This document shows positions 22,301 to 33,200 of a stretch of 64,000 bases of DNA, piece by piece. Made by a program: the position numbers and the translations under genes. The DNA comes from Trichoderma breve. Lineage: Eukaryota > Ascomycota > Sordariomycetes > Hypocreales > Hypocreaceae. The DNA lies in NCBI RefSeq assembly GCF_028502605.1, contig NW_026611594.1:451501-515500 (forward strand), read 5' to 3'. Numbering within the stretch: position 1 is the first letter of the stretch; each line of letters starts with the position of its first letter. Below the pieces are notes generated by a model. The model was not told the origin of the DNA. It was given only the letters and a program-made list of their open reading frames with translations, and did not search any database.

Positions 22301-23321
22301 AGCACAGGAGGGTTGGAGAAGGGGTTTCGGGATATCGTATGACCCGTATGACCTCGGGGTGCGGAGTGATCCTGGGTCGAGGGGGCGTGGTGATGTTGCA
22401 AGTCAATCGTGTCTGTATTCGTGCCAAAGGGGGAGAGAAGGGCGCTCGGTCAGTCTCGATGGGCGTTGTGTGATGCTAGCAATCAATGCTCGCGTGTCTC
22501 GCGTCGCGGACTGGGCAGAAAAGAAACGGGAAAATGGTAACGGGGATTATTTTTTTTCGGGTCTTTTGGGAGTGAAGGAGAGTCAAAGAGAGCGAGCGAG
22601 AGAAGGCAGATGCTGCAAAGGTGGTAGAAAAAAAAAGAAGGGGCGCAAGGGGCGGCCAAAAGATGGAAGAGAAGGGAAGAAAGGAAGCTGCTGGTGAGCC
22701 GGTGGGAGGAATAGGAACACAAAAGCCGAAGCAGAAAGTAGAAGCAAGAAGCAGAAAACGAAGCAGAAGCACAATCTGGACTTGCAACCAAGACGGCAGA
22801 TGAGAAGATGAAACGACGAGAAAGGCAGAAACAGACCCCCGGTCAGCAGTTAGGCAGTTGTTCTTTTCTTCCCTTTATCGCAATGCAGCGCTCGCGCAGA
22901 CAGACAGGACAGGCTAATAACATCGAGCGAGGTCGAAACGGGGGTGGCGCGAAATCCTGTCCCTTTTTTTCTGGAGCCAGTGACAGGCACAATTCCGCAG
23001 GCCAAATCTAGCTGCTAGCAGGGGGGTCGAAAAAAAGACGCCAACCAAGATGCAGAATCACAGGCGGGCAGCATGAAAATGCACGCGCGCGGACAAGGGG
23101 GGGTTTTGGCCTGGTCTGTGACGATTGTGTCTGCAAGAGGGAGCAAGAGCAAGATGGGGGAACGAAGGCCAATGCCTGATGCAGTGATTTGCAATTGATT
23201 GATTGAATGAAGCACATAAAAACACAGGCGACAGGGGGGGAAGACGTGGACGAAGACGAAGAGGAGCAAAGACGAAGGAAAAGTAATACGCACCCGCTCT
23301 GACGATCAAGGGCCTGGTCAT
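19363..23321 (-). CDS. tea4: SH3-domain cell-polarity protein, Tea4/TeaC/Bud14 type
   Basis: Family members (S. pombe Tea4, Aspergillus TeaC, yeast Bud14) sit at growing cell ends, link microtubule tips to formins and recruit PP1. Minus-strand exons: 23321-23294, 22412-21264, 21202-21129, 21066-19480 and 19425-19363. The SH3 domain reads FVYALHTFVATVEG, DDSNSYWWLVRV and, across an intron, KDSSIGYLPAEHIETPTERL. Just after it comes KKKATVAF, an RVxF-like PP1-docking candidate, then a long acidic/Ser/Pro-rich tail and a conserved end (MKLRAFFDEPEHIRDLLVVV.. to NMLGDWLARKQR). A TAG at 21699-21697 lies in frame between two clearly homologous halves; a 57-nt GTAATT..CTAG intron (21753-21697) would remove it and give 947 aa. 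If the TAG is genuine the product is 247 aa without SH3. The first exon of nine codons and its 881-nt intron are inferred from phase and splice signals. Confidence 0.82.
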
Positions 23322-25494
23322 GGCGAATCACAGCGTCCAGCCGCAGCTGATCAAGTGTCCGATGTATCGTGTCGGTGGATTTTCGTTTTTTGTAGTTTTT
23401 GAATTCGATTCTCTCTCCGTCACGTCACGCCACGGCACAAATGAAACGAGACGCAACTGCACACAGACCACGATTCAATTCTTCCTGTGCCGGCGAGTGC
23501 GGGTATTGGCGATCCCCACGGCACTAGACAGATTATCGGGGGTTTCGCTCTTCTTACTCGTCTGGTGCTTTTTTCGCTCAGCTCGCCAAAGCGGGACACA
23601 ATTGGTTGGTCCCCTGGTTGGGTTGGGCTTATCTTGGCTGATTTCGGGTTCGATTGCTGCGGTTTATTTTCTTATTTCACACGAGCCTTGTTGCTGACAC
23701 GATGCATGAGGCAGTGGGTGGGCAAGGCAGAATAATAACAGATGGGCAGGAAAGGGAAGAAATCGACACTCACACTCGATCTAGTAAGGCTAGATAGAGG
23801 GAGGGCAAAGGGAGAGGGGGAGGGGAAAAGGTCTGAGGTGAGGTGAGGTCAGAGAAGGATTGGGGGAGGCTAGGACTAGGACAAGAGACGATGGTGGACA
23901 AAAATAGGCTGAATCAAGCAAGATGCAATCAATAGTCGGATAAGAAGGAGGCTTTGCATCATTCGATTCTGAATTGGTGTCTGTCTGTCAGTGTGCCATG
24001 TTTGCTACTGTACTGCATCATGCTACTTGATTCCATGGTTGATATTACTACTGATACCCTATCTGGCATCGTACCATCAATATTATTTACATAGAGCCTG
24101 TAATACTAGACGACGACAACTCTACTCAGTAGAAGAAACCCGACGCCTTGTATTTACTGAGACATATCAGTCTCTCTTCTTCTGTTTTGTCTCGTCTCTC
24201 CAGCCGCACAAAGGATCGATTCGATCAACTCACGTCCAGCGTCCCCCTAGCTCAACATTCCTCTCGCCACCAAGTTTCACTCCCCATCCCATTCCACATC
24301 CATCTTCTCTTTTTCCTCCCATCATCGTCATCATTCATCTTTCTTCTTCGATTTTTACCTTTTTTTCAGGTCAGCCCCTCTCTCGGGCTCTCATGCAAGG
24401 TACAATGCAAGCTGCAACCAAAAGGCCCACCTCGTATGGATTGGATATCCACAAACCTGCAAGTGACAAGATTCGACATGGGTCTGGGAGGGGGTCACGA
24501 AATGCTCCCTTCAGCCTCACTCGCGCATTTTTCCACTCGCTCACTCATTCATTCTCATCATCGATCTCATACTTATTCTCATCCTGCCCTTACATACTAC
24601 ATACACACACACTTATAAACAAACACGCATAATGCATAATGCATAAAACCTCCACAATCCCCTCATAAAGCCCACCCAAAAAACATCCAATGCAAAACCC
24701 ACCGCATAAAACCCATTGGATCCTAAGCTTAGGGTACTTCCCACCACCAGCAATCCTACCGCAATCGCACATGTACCTCCCACACCCATCCCATGCCCAT
24801 CCCATGCCCATCCCGAACCGAACAAAGCTGAAACTCCCCCACCCTCCACGCAATCTCACCCAATCTCTAATTCTTCCTTCGTCTCTTGCTTTGCTTACCC
24901 CTGGATTTCGAAACATGACATACATGCTTGCGTCAACTTTTTTTTTTTTCATTTGCACTTGGCCCAATCAATTACCGTGCTGCTACAGTAAATGCCGGGC
25001 TTTGCATCTCGCATCCCATCGCATCACATCGCATCTCTTCCCGTATTAGTCTAGATAACAAGGCACCAGGCCAGGCACGCAATTCTCACCTCCATCAACA
25101 GGTACATAAATTGTTTCAAACATTCATCGTGCATCGTACATCTTAGTCAGGCTTGTTTGTGTAAGAGAAATTTGACAGTTGCCATTAGTTGTATCTATCG
25201 TTTCGACTGCAGACCGTACTACGTACTTGGTCAAACAATCATCTTTTTTTTCTTTCGGTTTCCCTATGCCATAAACCCTATTCCAATCAATAATCCCATG
25301 AAATCTATTTCTCCAGCTGTCCTAGAACCAAAGACAGTGGCGCAACCATCGACGTTTTATTTTCTCGTTTAACCCAATGAGACACTTTGGTCTCCATCAA
25401 TGCATCATATGAAAAATACTGTAAAACACGCTGAAAAAGCAAAAGCTCATAAAAAATCAAGAAAAAAGCAATTCATGCATCCACTTCCGTCTCC
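23322..25494. other. Region between the Tea4-homologue start and GDH stop
   Basis: Holds the Tea4-homologue promoter (right of 23321) and the GDH 3' UTR (left of 25495), since both genes run on the minus strand. From about 24200 to 25450 the plus strand is C/A/T-rich and G-poor, with short repeats such as CCCATCCCATG near 24785-24815 and an (AC)n patch at 24601-24610. The longest frame (213 codons at 23991-24632) is low-complexity and not supported. Confidence 0.55.
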
Positions 25495-28400
25495 TTAGTG
25501 TTGGCTGATAGACATGCGTCTAACCTGCTCAGTTCCGTTGGCTTGGCCTGAAATCTCAGCCAGCTTCTTGGTCATGCTATTGATGCAAAATTAGTCATTG
25601 TTCTATAGTCATCAGGATTGGTTTGGGTTTCAAAACTTACAAGTCAAAGAAGGCAAACTGGCTGGGCTGGCTGCCAAACTCGTAGACGAATCGGCTGGCC
25701 AGGTAGCTGCCAAAGATGGCGCGCAGGTAGTTCTCCGGCACACGAGAGATGATGGTGTCGAGGCCAATCTTGTTGAGCAGCAGGTTGGGGAGAGCGTTCC
25801 TCAAGACACCCTTGCGGATGTTCTCGTTGTCCCACAGGTCAGAATGCTGCAGCTTCTCGTCGAGGTCGGTGATGGCCACTGAAAGCTTGTCGGACAGGAT
25901 AGATCGGGCAATGCCGGTCTGCTCGTGCTCGCGCCAGATGGCCTCAAACTCGAGACGGGCGTTCTCCTGGATCTTGGCCTGGACTTCTCGGACATAGTCG
26001 TTGTAGAACTGGGGAGCCTTTCCGGTCTTGTGGTCGACGCACATGTGCTCGATGAAGCCCTCAGTGTCAAACGACAGAGAGGCCAAGACTTCCAGCGAAG
26101 AAGAGGTAACACCTCCCTTGTTGGCAGAGGCATCCTTGAAGAGAATGCAGCCCGCAGCCTCCAAGCGGAGCTTGGCGTCCTGGGTGATGAACAGGTTGGC
26201 ACCCTCGACAATGTAGGGGATGATGCTCTTGCCGTCCTTGATGAGCCTGTTGACCGAGATAAGGTCAATGGACTCGGGTCGGCCACCGCAAGGCACAAAC
26301 GAGTCGGTCGAGTTGGTCTCACGCAGGTGGTATGTGTTGCGGAATGAAGTGCCGTTGTTGACAACCTCTCCGCTCGGCAGTGTGACGTTGTTCTCCTCGC
26401 AAAGGACGCGGTATCCATCCTTGGACAGCTTGGAGATGTCGTACTCGCTGATCATGGCACGCTTTCGGGCCAGGCGAATGAGCTCGTCCTTGTCCAGGCC
26501 GTTGGGGTCCGCCAATACACCGGCGCCGTCGACAACGGCAGTGTACTTTTCGTTGCTGAGAAGGATTTCGTTGCTGCCCAAGTCGCCGTCGGGGCCACCG
26601 GTCTGCATCTTCCTGACCTGAGAGGGGTCCAGCTCGAGCTTGCGGTAGATGCCCTTGACGTACTCGCGCACGGACAGGGTGGTCATGCCGTACTTGTCGT
26701 GGGGGATACCACCGAGCTTGGGAGACTTGCCGGTGAAGAAAGACTTCCACCACGGGGCACCACGAGCCTTGGCGTGCTCGGTGGCCCAGTCGACCAAGTC
26801 GGCCGTGTTCTCGTCGGGACCCATGAACAGGATCTCCTCCTTGCCGTACAGGTCGACAATGGGGTTCTTGATGCCAGGAGTCTCCGCGGGCAGGAGAAGA
26901 TCCAGGATACTATCGATGTACTTCTCAAAGGCCTCGGTGGCCTTGTCCTGCTGCTTGGGGTCCAAGAGAATGACACCCTTGGATCCACCCTCGGGAATGT
27001 CCTTGTTCTTGCGCTGCTGGGTGCTGGCAAGGCCGTAGTTCTCGTCAAAGATGTTACGGGCGTTGATGCCATACGCCTCCTTGGTGCGAGACTTGACGAT
27101 ACGGATACCACCACGAGAAATGTCTCGGAAACGGAGGTGGAAACCGCGAGACTCGGCACCAATGACCAAGAACATACCGTACAGAGGCTTGGGGTACTCG
27201 GCCTCTGGCAGGAAAGAGGGGTCCAGACGGAAGCTGAGGGCGACCTTGGTAGGGGTGAAGTAGTTGGTCTTGAGGATGGCGTTGTTGAAGACTCGGAAGG
27301 CGGTCATGACCATCTCGTCGTGCTCGTTGGAGACGGTCTTGGAGATCTTGTCTCGGAGCTTCTCGTCAGACATGACCTCGACAGCAGGAGTGGCCAAGAT
27401 CACATTGGTATCCTGGGGAACACCGAGGTGCACGTTGGCAAAGGCAGCGTAGAGCAGGCGAACAAGCTCAGGGTACGACTGGATGATCTCGAGGATGTAG
27501 TCGGGAGTGAAAGTCTCGGTACGCAGACGTCGCTTGAGCTTGGACAGCAGAGCCGCATGGGCGTTCTGCTTGGAGTCCAGAATCTCGGACAGAGAAGCAT
27601 ACTCGGGACCGAGACGGTTCAGGAAGTGCTGGACAAACACCCACGCGCTGTGGGCGTAGACGGACTCCTGCAGACTCAGCTCGCCAGTGGCAAACAGGTG
27701 GTGGAACTTGTTCTGGGGCAAGCAGTAGAGGAGGGAGATTTCCTTGGTGATCTGGTGGATGGAGGCATCGATGGAAGGGAAGTAGCCCTCGAGGTTGGAG
27801 GCAGGGCGGAGATAGGCACTCATGACAGTGATGCCGTTGGAGAACTGCTCCACGTACTTTCTTGAGCTGGTGACGCCATAGTAGTGGTACAGGTCACTGA
27901 GAGTTGAGAAGATGCCTCGGGCAGTGCGGCTGCGGAAAGCAACAACCAGACGCTTCTCGGGGGAGCCCTCAATGTCAAAGACCTCAATGACGGGACCGGC
28001 CCTGTTGACGGCGAGCTCAATAATCTCCTGGTACACCTGCTTGGTGTTGGCGGTGGCCTTTTGCCAGAAACCAACATCAGAGATGACCTCGATTCTGGTC
28101 TCCTTGGGGTCGGTGCTCTCGGGGCTCTGCTTGAAGTGGCACTGGTACACGAAGTAGCAGCGAACAGTGGCCTTGGAGTTGGGGCTGGCGCCAATGGCGG
28201 CCGGTGACCGGAAAGTCTCGACACGGTACTTGCTCTTGCCCTGGTGGTCCAGATACTTGGACTCGAGACGGGACTCGTATCTAGGTCCGCCAACGTGACC
28301 CTTGCCGGGCTCGCTGGTGTCGATGTAGATGGCGTGGTCGTTGGCCTCCATGTCCAGGCGGATCTCCTCCTGCTTGTCCTCTCTTGAGTGGGCAGCAACC

Positions 28401-28852
28401 TTGGCGGCATAGAGGGAAGTGATTTGGTTGGCGATGACATCGGGGGTCTCAATGTGGAAGTAGACATCGTCGATGCCGAGCTTTTCGTAGAACCACTCAA
28501 TCTGCTCGTCGATCAGAGTATCGGGGAGCCAGCCACCCTGCTGGATGATGGCCTTGACAGCCTTGATCTGCTCCGTCTTTCCCTCAAACTGGGGAGCAAC
28601 GTAGCCGACTGTGGCAGAGCGCAGAACTCGGTGGCCATTTCTCAAGGCCAGAGGGACGGGAGGGACGCTGACGTGGGTGGGCTGAGGAGAAGGGCCACGA
28701 CTTGAGTCTGATTCAGCGGTTTGAATCTGAGCCACAGACTTGGGCTTGAGAGGGACTGGGGAAGCCATTGTGGGTGCTAGGTCTTGAAAAGGATCTTTGT
28801 ATTCAGGGAAGCTGTCGCTGGGGGGAAAATTAGTCTGAATTGCCAGAGCCAT
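25495..28852 (-). CDS. GDH2: NAD-dependent glutamate dehydrogenase (115-kDa class)
   Basis: Catalyses oxidative deamination of L-glutamate to 2-oxoglutarate and ammonium with NAD+, the catabolic GDH used when amino acids serve as carbon source. Exon 1 is 28852-25641, exon 2 25576-25495 (3294 nt, 1097 aa), in the size range of fungal NAD-GDH. The N-terminal half is the large regulatory region of this class. The catalytic core has FRDISRGGIRIVKS, then IPEGGSKGVILLD near residues 617-629 (catalytic-lysine type loop), MGPDENTADL, and GGPDGDLGSNEIL near 750 in the nucleotide-binding part. Start chosen as the first ATG (MALAIQTNF). The terminal intron (65 nt, branch CTAAT) begins in phase 2, so retention creates TAA inside its GTAAGT site and cuts 26 residues. 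Codon bias is strong. GATA-type motifs upstream fit nitrogen control (inference). Confidence 0.95.
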
Positions 28853-30250
28853 TATGAAAGAAGGCGAATCGAAAAACAAAGATTAAACGAATAAACAAGA
28901 GCTGGGAATTAACGAAAGATGTGGTGAAAATGAGAGAGGGATGGGGGAAACGCTGTTTTTGCAAGGAGCCATGGTCAAGATATATAGCATGATAAATGCT
29001 ATATAAATACGACCACGAGGACCAGGCTGGAACGCCAAAGATAAGAACTCTGGCATAAATTCACCCAGCAATTGATTTGTGGCATAGCGCACGAGTCAAT
29101 GACATGGACGACTTGCGCCAGGGGTAGATATCAAGAGCCAACGTGAGACATTCTGCTCGAGAGATGCAAGGAGAGATCAGATGGCAGCGCCACACTCGTG
29201 GCGTTGATACAGTAAGATATCTCAGTTGCCAGGGGATCTTCCGCGAGGAATGCGTCTAAGTGTATGCTGAGGGGGCGTGTGAATAACGGCATTGACCGAG
29301 CAAATGTCCAGCAAGCCGGTGTAAGACATGATTGTCCTCACCGCCGCAGGCCAAAGCTCAGGCATTGTCATTTCACCACCCCCATTGGTTTCTTTCCACC
29401 AATCTGCCTTGTTGATTCGACGGGAACGGCGGAGAGGGACGGGGGTACAAGGAAAGGGATACAGCTGTCGATAACCCAATTAGAGGGCTCGCAAGCACCA
29501 CGTACCTAAGTGATTAGGACAGATTGAAAAAAGCAAAAAGGATCTCGAATGAATCCTGGACCCGAGAAGTCAGCAAACAGCTGTTTTCAGCAGCAGCAAA
29601 AAAAGGAGAAGCTGCGGGCTTGTTTGTCAAAGCCATCAATAACGTACCAACTAAGATAACCACTATTCAAAGGGCAAAAATAAGAGTCGGGCTGTGGCGG
29701 TGCAGGGGTTCGTCCGGACAGCAAAGATAAGAGCAACGGTGAGACGAGCTTCGTATTGGTCTCGTAAGAAGGTCGGTGCGTGAGCGAAGAGATAAGGATT
29801 GAGCTCTGAAGACTTTGCGTATTTCTATTTTAGTCTCGATTCCCGTTAGCCATCCATTGTTTGCAGCCAACTCTTTTTTTCTTTCTCAGCTCTTTTTGGG
29901 GCTTTTTTGGGGCGTTGGGCGATCCACCGATCAGAAGGGAGCTGACAGCTTCGGCAGTGCCGAGTGCCGCATGGCTTCTGGCGGCTTTGGAGCTGCTTGT
30001 TCGCCGGGTTGGGGATTGATTGATTGCCTTACATGAATGTTTTGTCTTGTTTGCTGCTTGTCCCCTGAGGATGTTTTTATATGGGCGATAAAGCAAGCGA
30101 GGAGAGGTAAGATGCAGAAGAGAAAAATATAAGGTTGGTGATATGGATATGGGGGATGATGATCTGGAGAGATAGGAGGGGCGAGTCGGGATGATAAGTG
30201 AGGAATTGCAAGCCAATTGGCGCTGCTGACAGGCCCTAAATAATCAAGAT
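28853..30250 (-). promoter_or_regulatory. GDH promoter region with GATA motifs and TATA inverted repeat
   Basis: Reading on the minus strand, about 110 nt of leader without an upstream ATG is preceded by TATA-type sequence at 28981-29005. HGATAR-type motifs on the plus strand occur at 29039, 29654, 29725, 29790 and 30192, with a GATAA also at 28991 and 30087. GATA factors AreA/NIT2 bind HGATAR in nitrogen-regulated fungal promoters; their action here is inference. No coding region is supported in this stretch. Confidence 0.5.
28981..29005. repeat. Perfect inverted repeat (10-bp arms) with GATAA loop
   Basis: TATATAGCAT at 28981-28990 and its exact reverse complement at 28996-29005 flank GATAA. 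It lies 129-153 bp upstream of the GDH start and supplies TATA-like words on both strands. Confidence 0.85.
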
Positions 30251-33200
30251 GTGATGCTGATGCTGATGCCAGGCGATTCCACGAGGCACCGCAACTGGCG
30301 GCCGCGCCTTTAAGTAATTCGGCGACGGATTCGCATCGCTTCGTGACTCTTGCCCGCGTCCTTCAAGGCCGTCACTTGCCTGCTGGTACGCGACGGTACT
30401 TGGCTGGTGACCTGCTCGCTGCCCCTCCCCCGGTGGGCCAAGCCAGGCCCAGAACTGGAGCCCCTGCGCTGGCCCTGTGGAGGGGCTCTAGCTGGGCTCT
30501 GGAGGCGCTGCGGCGCTTGCACGCTTGCGCCCAAGTACCGTGTACCGTGCACCCTGAGGGAGGTACCTTAGGTACTCGAGTATCCGCACGTACCTCCGCT
30601 GCCCCCGTGCTAGTGCAGGCTCCGCTGTTTCTCGAATCTTTTCGTTTCCAGCGACTCTCCAGGGCTGCTGTGGTCACCGGTACCAGCGCCAGCCGGTGTG
30701 CCGGGCCGGTTGAGAGGCTGCTTCTGTCGTACCAATGACCTCAGTTTACCTTTTGCAAGCACACACAATTGTGCCCCTCCATGTTCTCATAGGTGGTATT
30801 GAAGTACTGTACTGTAGTTCAACTCACTCACTCAGCTTCCAACATCCATTATAGGGGCCTCTCCTCTCCTCTCTCTCTCCCGCTAGCAGTTTTCAAATCA
30901 AATCTCAATCAATCAATCACGTTGGCTCTGCTGCGCCAGCATCCCGTTTTGCCCTCCGTCTAGACCGTTGGCACGCGGTCAGATGACTCTCGCCCTCATC
31001 TCCAATGCGGCCGGGGCAAATTTCTAAACCGCCAGTGCTCGTACTGTACTCCGTAAAAGGTACAGTACGGTCTCTGTCCAGACGCAACCAGGTACCTGAT
31101 GTATCTGAGGTACCGACGGGAGGGTGACGAAAGGGGCAATGGGAAAAGAAAGAAAAAAACGAAAAAAATCCTGCACAGTATTTCGCATACGGCGTACGCA
31201 CGCAAGCGGCCCCCAAGACGACCGAAAAAACAGAGCACATGCGCTGGATCGCGATATGACCTCACCCTCCGTGCATTTCCCTTACATATTCTTACATACT
31301 CAGGCGCAATATTACCAAATAGCAACTGCCTGCTAGGCCACATCAGGTAGTAAGCGTGGTCCGGGCGCCCGGTACCTGACCGTTCAGCAATCAGGAACCA
31401 GCACCGGGCTGCAGGCAAGTGCAAGCGCTGCAATGCGGCATCTCCTGGCCAATTCCGCCATATCCTCCGGCCCGGTGACTTGCCCAGGAGGTCCGAGGTA
31501 CCAGATGACTGCGCCGTTGACGTGTGGCGGCGGAGGTACTGCGGCGGAGGGCATGGTGTACTCTCGGTACGTACCTCTGGTCTGGGAGCCGGCTATTCGA
31601 GGCTCTGCGCTAGAGCAATGGATTCAATTTTTCCTGCTTCGTTTTTCTCATGATGTTCTCACAGCTTCTCCAGATGTCCTGGGGCTGCCCCTCTCCCCCT
31701 CCTTGTCACTCCCTCTCGAGGTTCTGCTGATGCTCTTCTGCCACACGAGGCATCTGCTGGAGCCACGGCTAAGCCTCATGAGGTGCTCCGTGCTCCGTGC
31801 CCAATGGCCTACGGCCGTGTCCATCCTGCGAGTCATCACCAGACTCGGTACTGCGTACTGTGCTGTAGCGGTCCTCGTACAGCTGCAAGGGATGGAGTCA
31901 GAATCGTTGTTTGTTGCACAGGATTCCTTCAAGGTTGTCTCAGCTTGACAATTCGTTTCTATACCCTTGCCGACTTGCATTGATCATTTGAGTTGCAATG
32001 TGATGCCACGCTGACGTGCGATCTTCTAGCTTCTGAATTGTCCATCCTTAGCCGCCTATTACCACTAGGAAGGCAAGTAGCCGATTTCCAAAAGGGGGAG
32101 CGGCAACATCGACGCCAGTGAGTGTGTCCACATCTTTGGACGACAATCCAAGCACTTGTATACTTGGTCTACCTATACGAATATTGTTTGCGCATGCTGG
32201 TGAGCAGGTATACAACTGCTTCGAGTTTACAGAAGTTGCTGTGATTGCTTGCTGTACGTACCCCTAGCATTTCCTCGAGTCGTGCAAATCCATTGGATCC
32301 CAAGCCTGGCTCGTCGTCTTCTCACTTGTTTCGAAAATGCCATCGTGACAATGCAGGGTTGGCCAGGATGGCTTCTAGCCCTGCAAGGTTTCTGCGACAA
32401 CAATAGCTGTTACGAGCTTGTTTGTCATAGTCAGCAAATTTCGCCTCTAGAAAGGAAGGGAAAAAAACAAAAACGACCACCTGACAAACGCCTCCACAAC
32501 GCGCATGGTCTAGTCTCGCTTTCTAATTTTCTTTCAATTCCCTTTTTTTCTTTTTTATTCTCCGATGCGACCAGCATCTGGTGCAGGTGGCCTTTTCACA
32601 TACCGCTTCTTCCAGGCCCAGGCAAATGTACTTGCAGAACACTTGGACGGTGCACATTCACGAATGGGCTGGCCAAGTAGATCCGGGGTATCCAAGCCAT
32701 GCCGTCGAGGAATTCCCAACAAAAGTGCAAACTTACCTCCTGTACCTAGCCAACTAGCCTATACAGGACTCGTACATAGACAATTGCAACCTCCTTGCTG
32801 CCCGCTCGAATCGTCCCGGCGACGGGTCCCGGGATGTCCAGCTGGCTTCCCGTTTGGCGCGACCCAGCGGCCAGCCGCGGGGACGCACTCCTTCTTTCAA
32901 GCTGATGGTCCCAGAGCATTTACAGTATTAGTGCGAGAAGCTCGATGCCTGCATGGCGGAAGCGGGTAGCGGGCCAATGGCCCTGTCTGCTTGACCACGA
33001 GGCACAATGCGGCTGCCGACGACGACCCAATCTGCGACGCCAGCAAGATTGCGTGGCTGCCCCTATGGCCAACCCGGGCCCGTGGTGGAAGAAATTTTCA
33101 TCACCCCCTATCCTGTCCGTTCGATTCGACGCTGCGCTGCTGGCATGCAGGCATTGTGCAGGTACTGCCACGGACGTGTACAGCACAGTACGTGTCCCTT

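Noticed and set aside
23991..24632. 213-codon plus-strand frame between Tea4 homologue and GDH
   Set aside because: Low-complexity Ser/Pro/His-rich product in a G-poor block, no motif, no splice support.
26699..27865. 388-codon open frame on the plus strand, antisense to the GDH coding region
   Set aside because: It mirrors a strongly codon-biased gene that avoids TTA/CTA/TCA codons, which leaves the antisense frame open. Composition is Gly/Leu/Val/Asp-rich, as antisense frames of GDH genes often are. No motif or independent support was seen.
31433..31948. 171-codon plus-strand frame and neighbouring 145-173-codon minus frames (30996-31433, 32920-33441)
   Set aside because: Overlapping frames with no recognisable motif in GC-rich intergenic DNA, where long random frames are expected.
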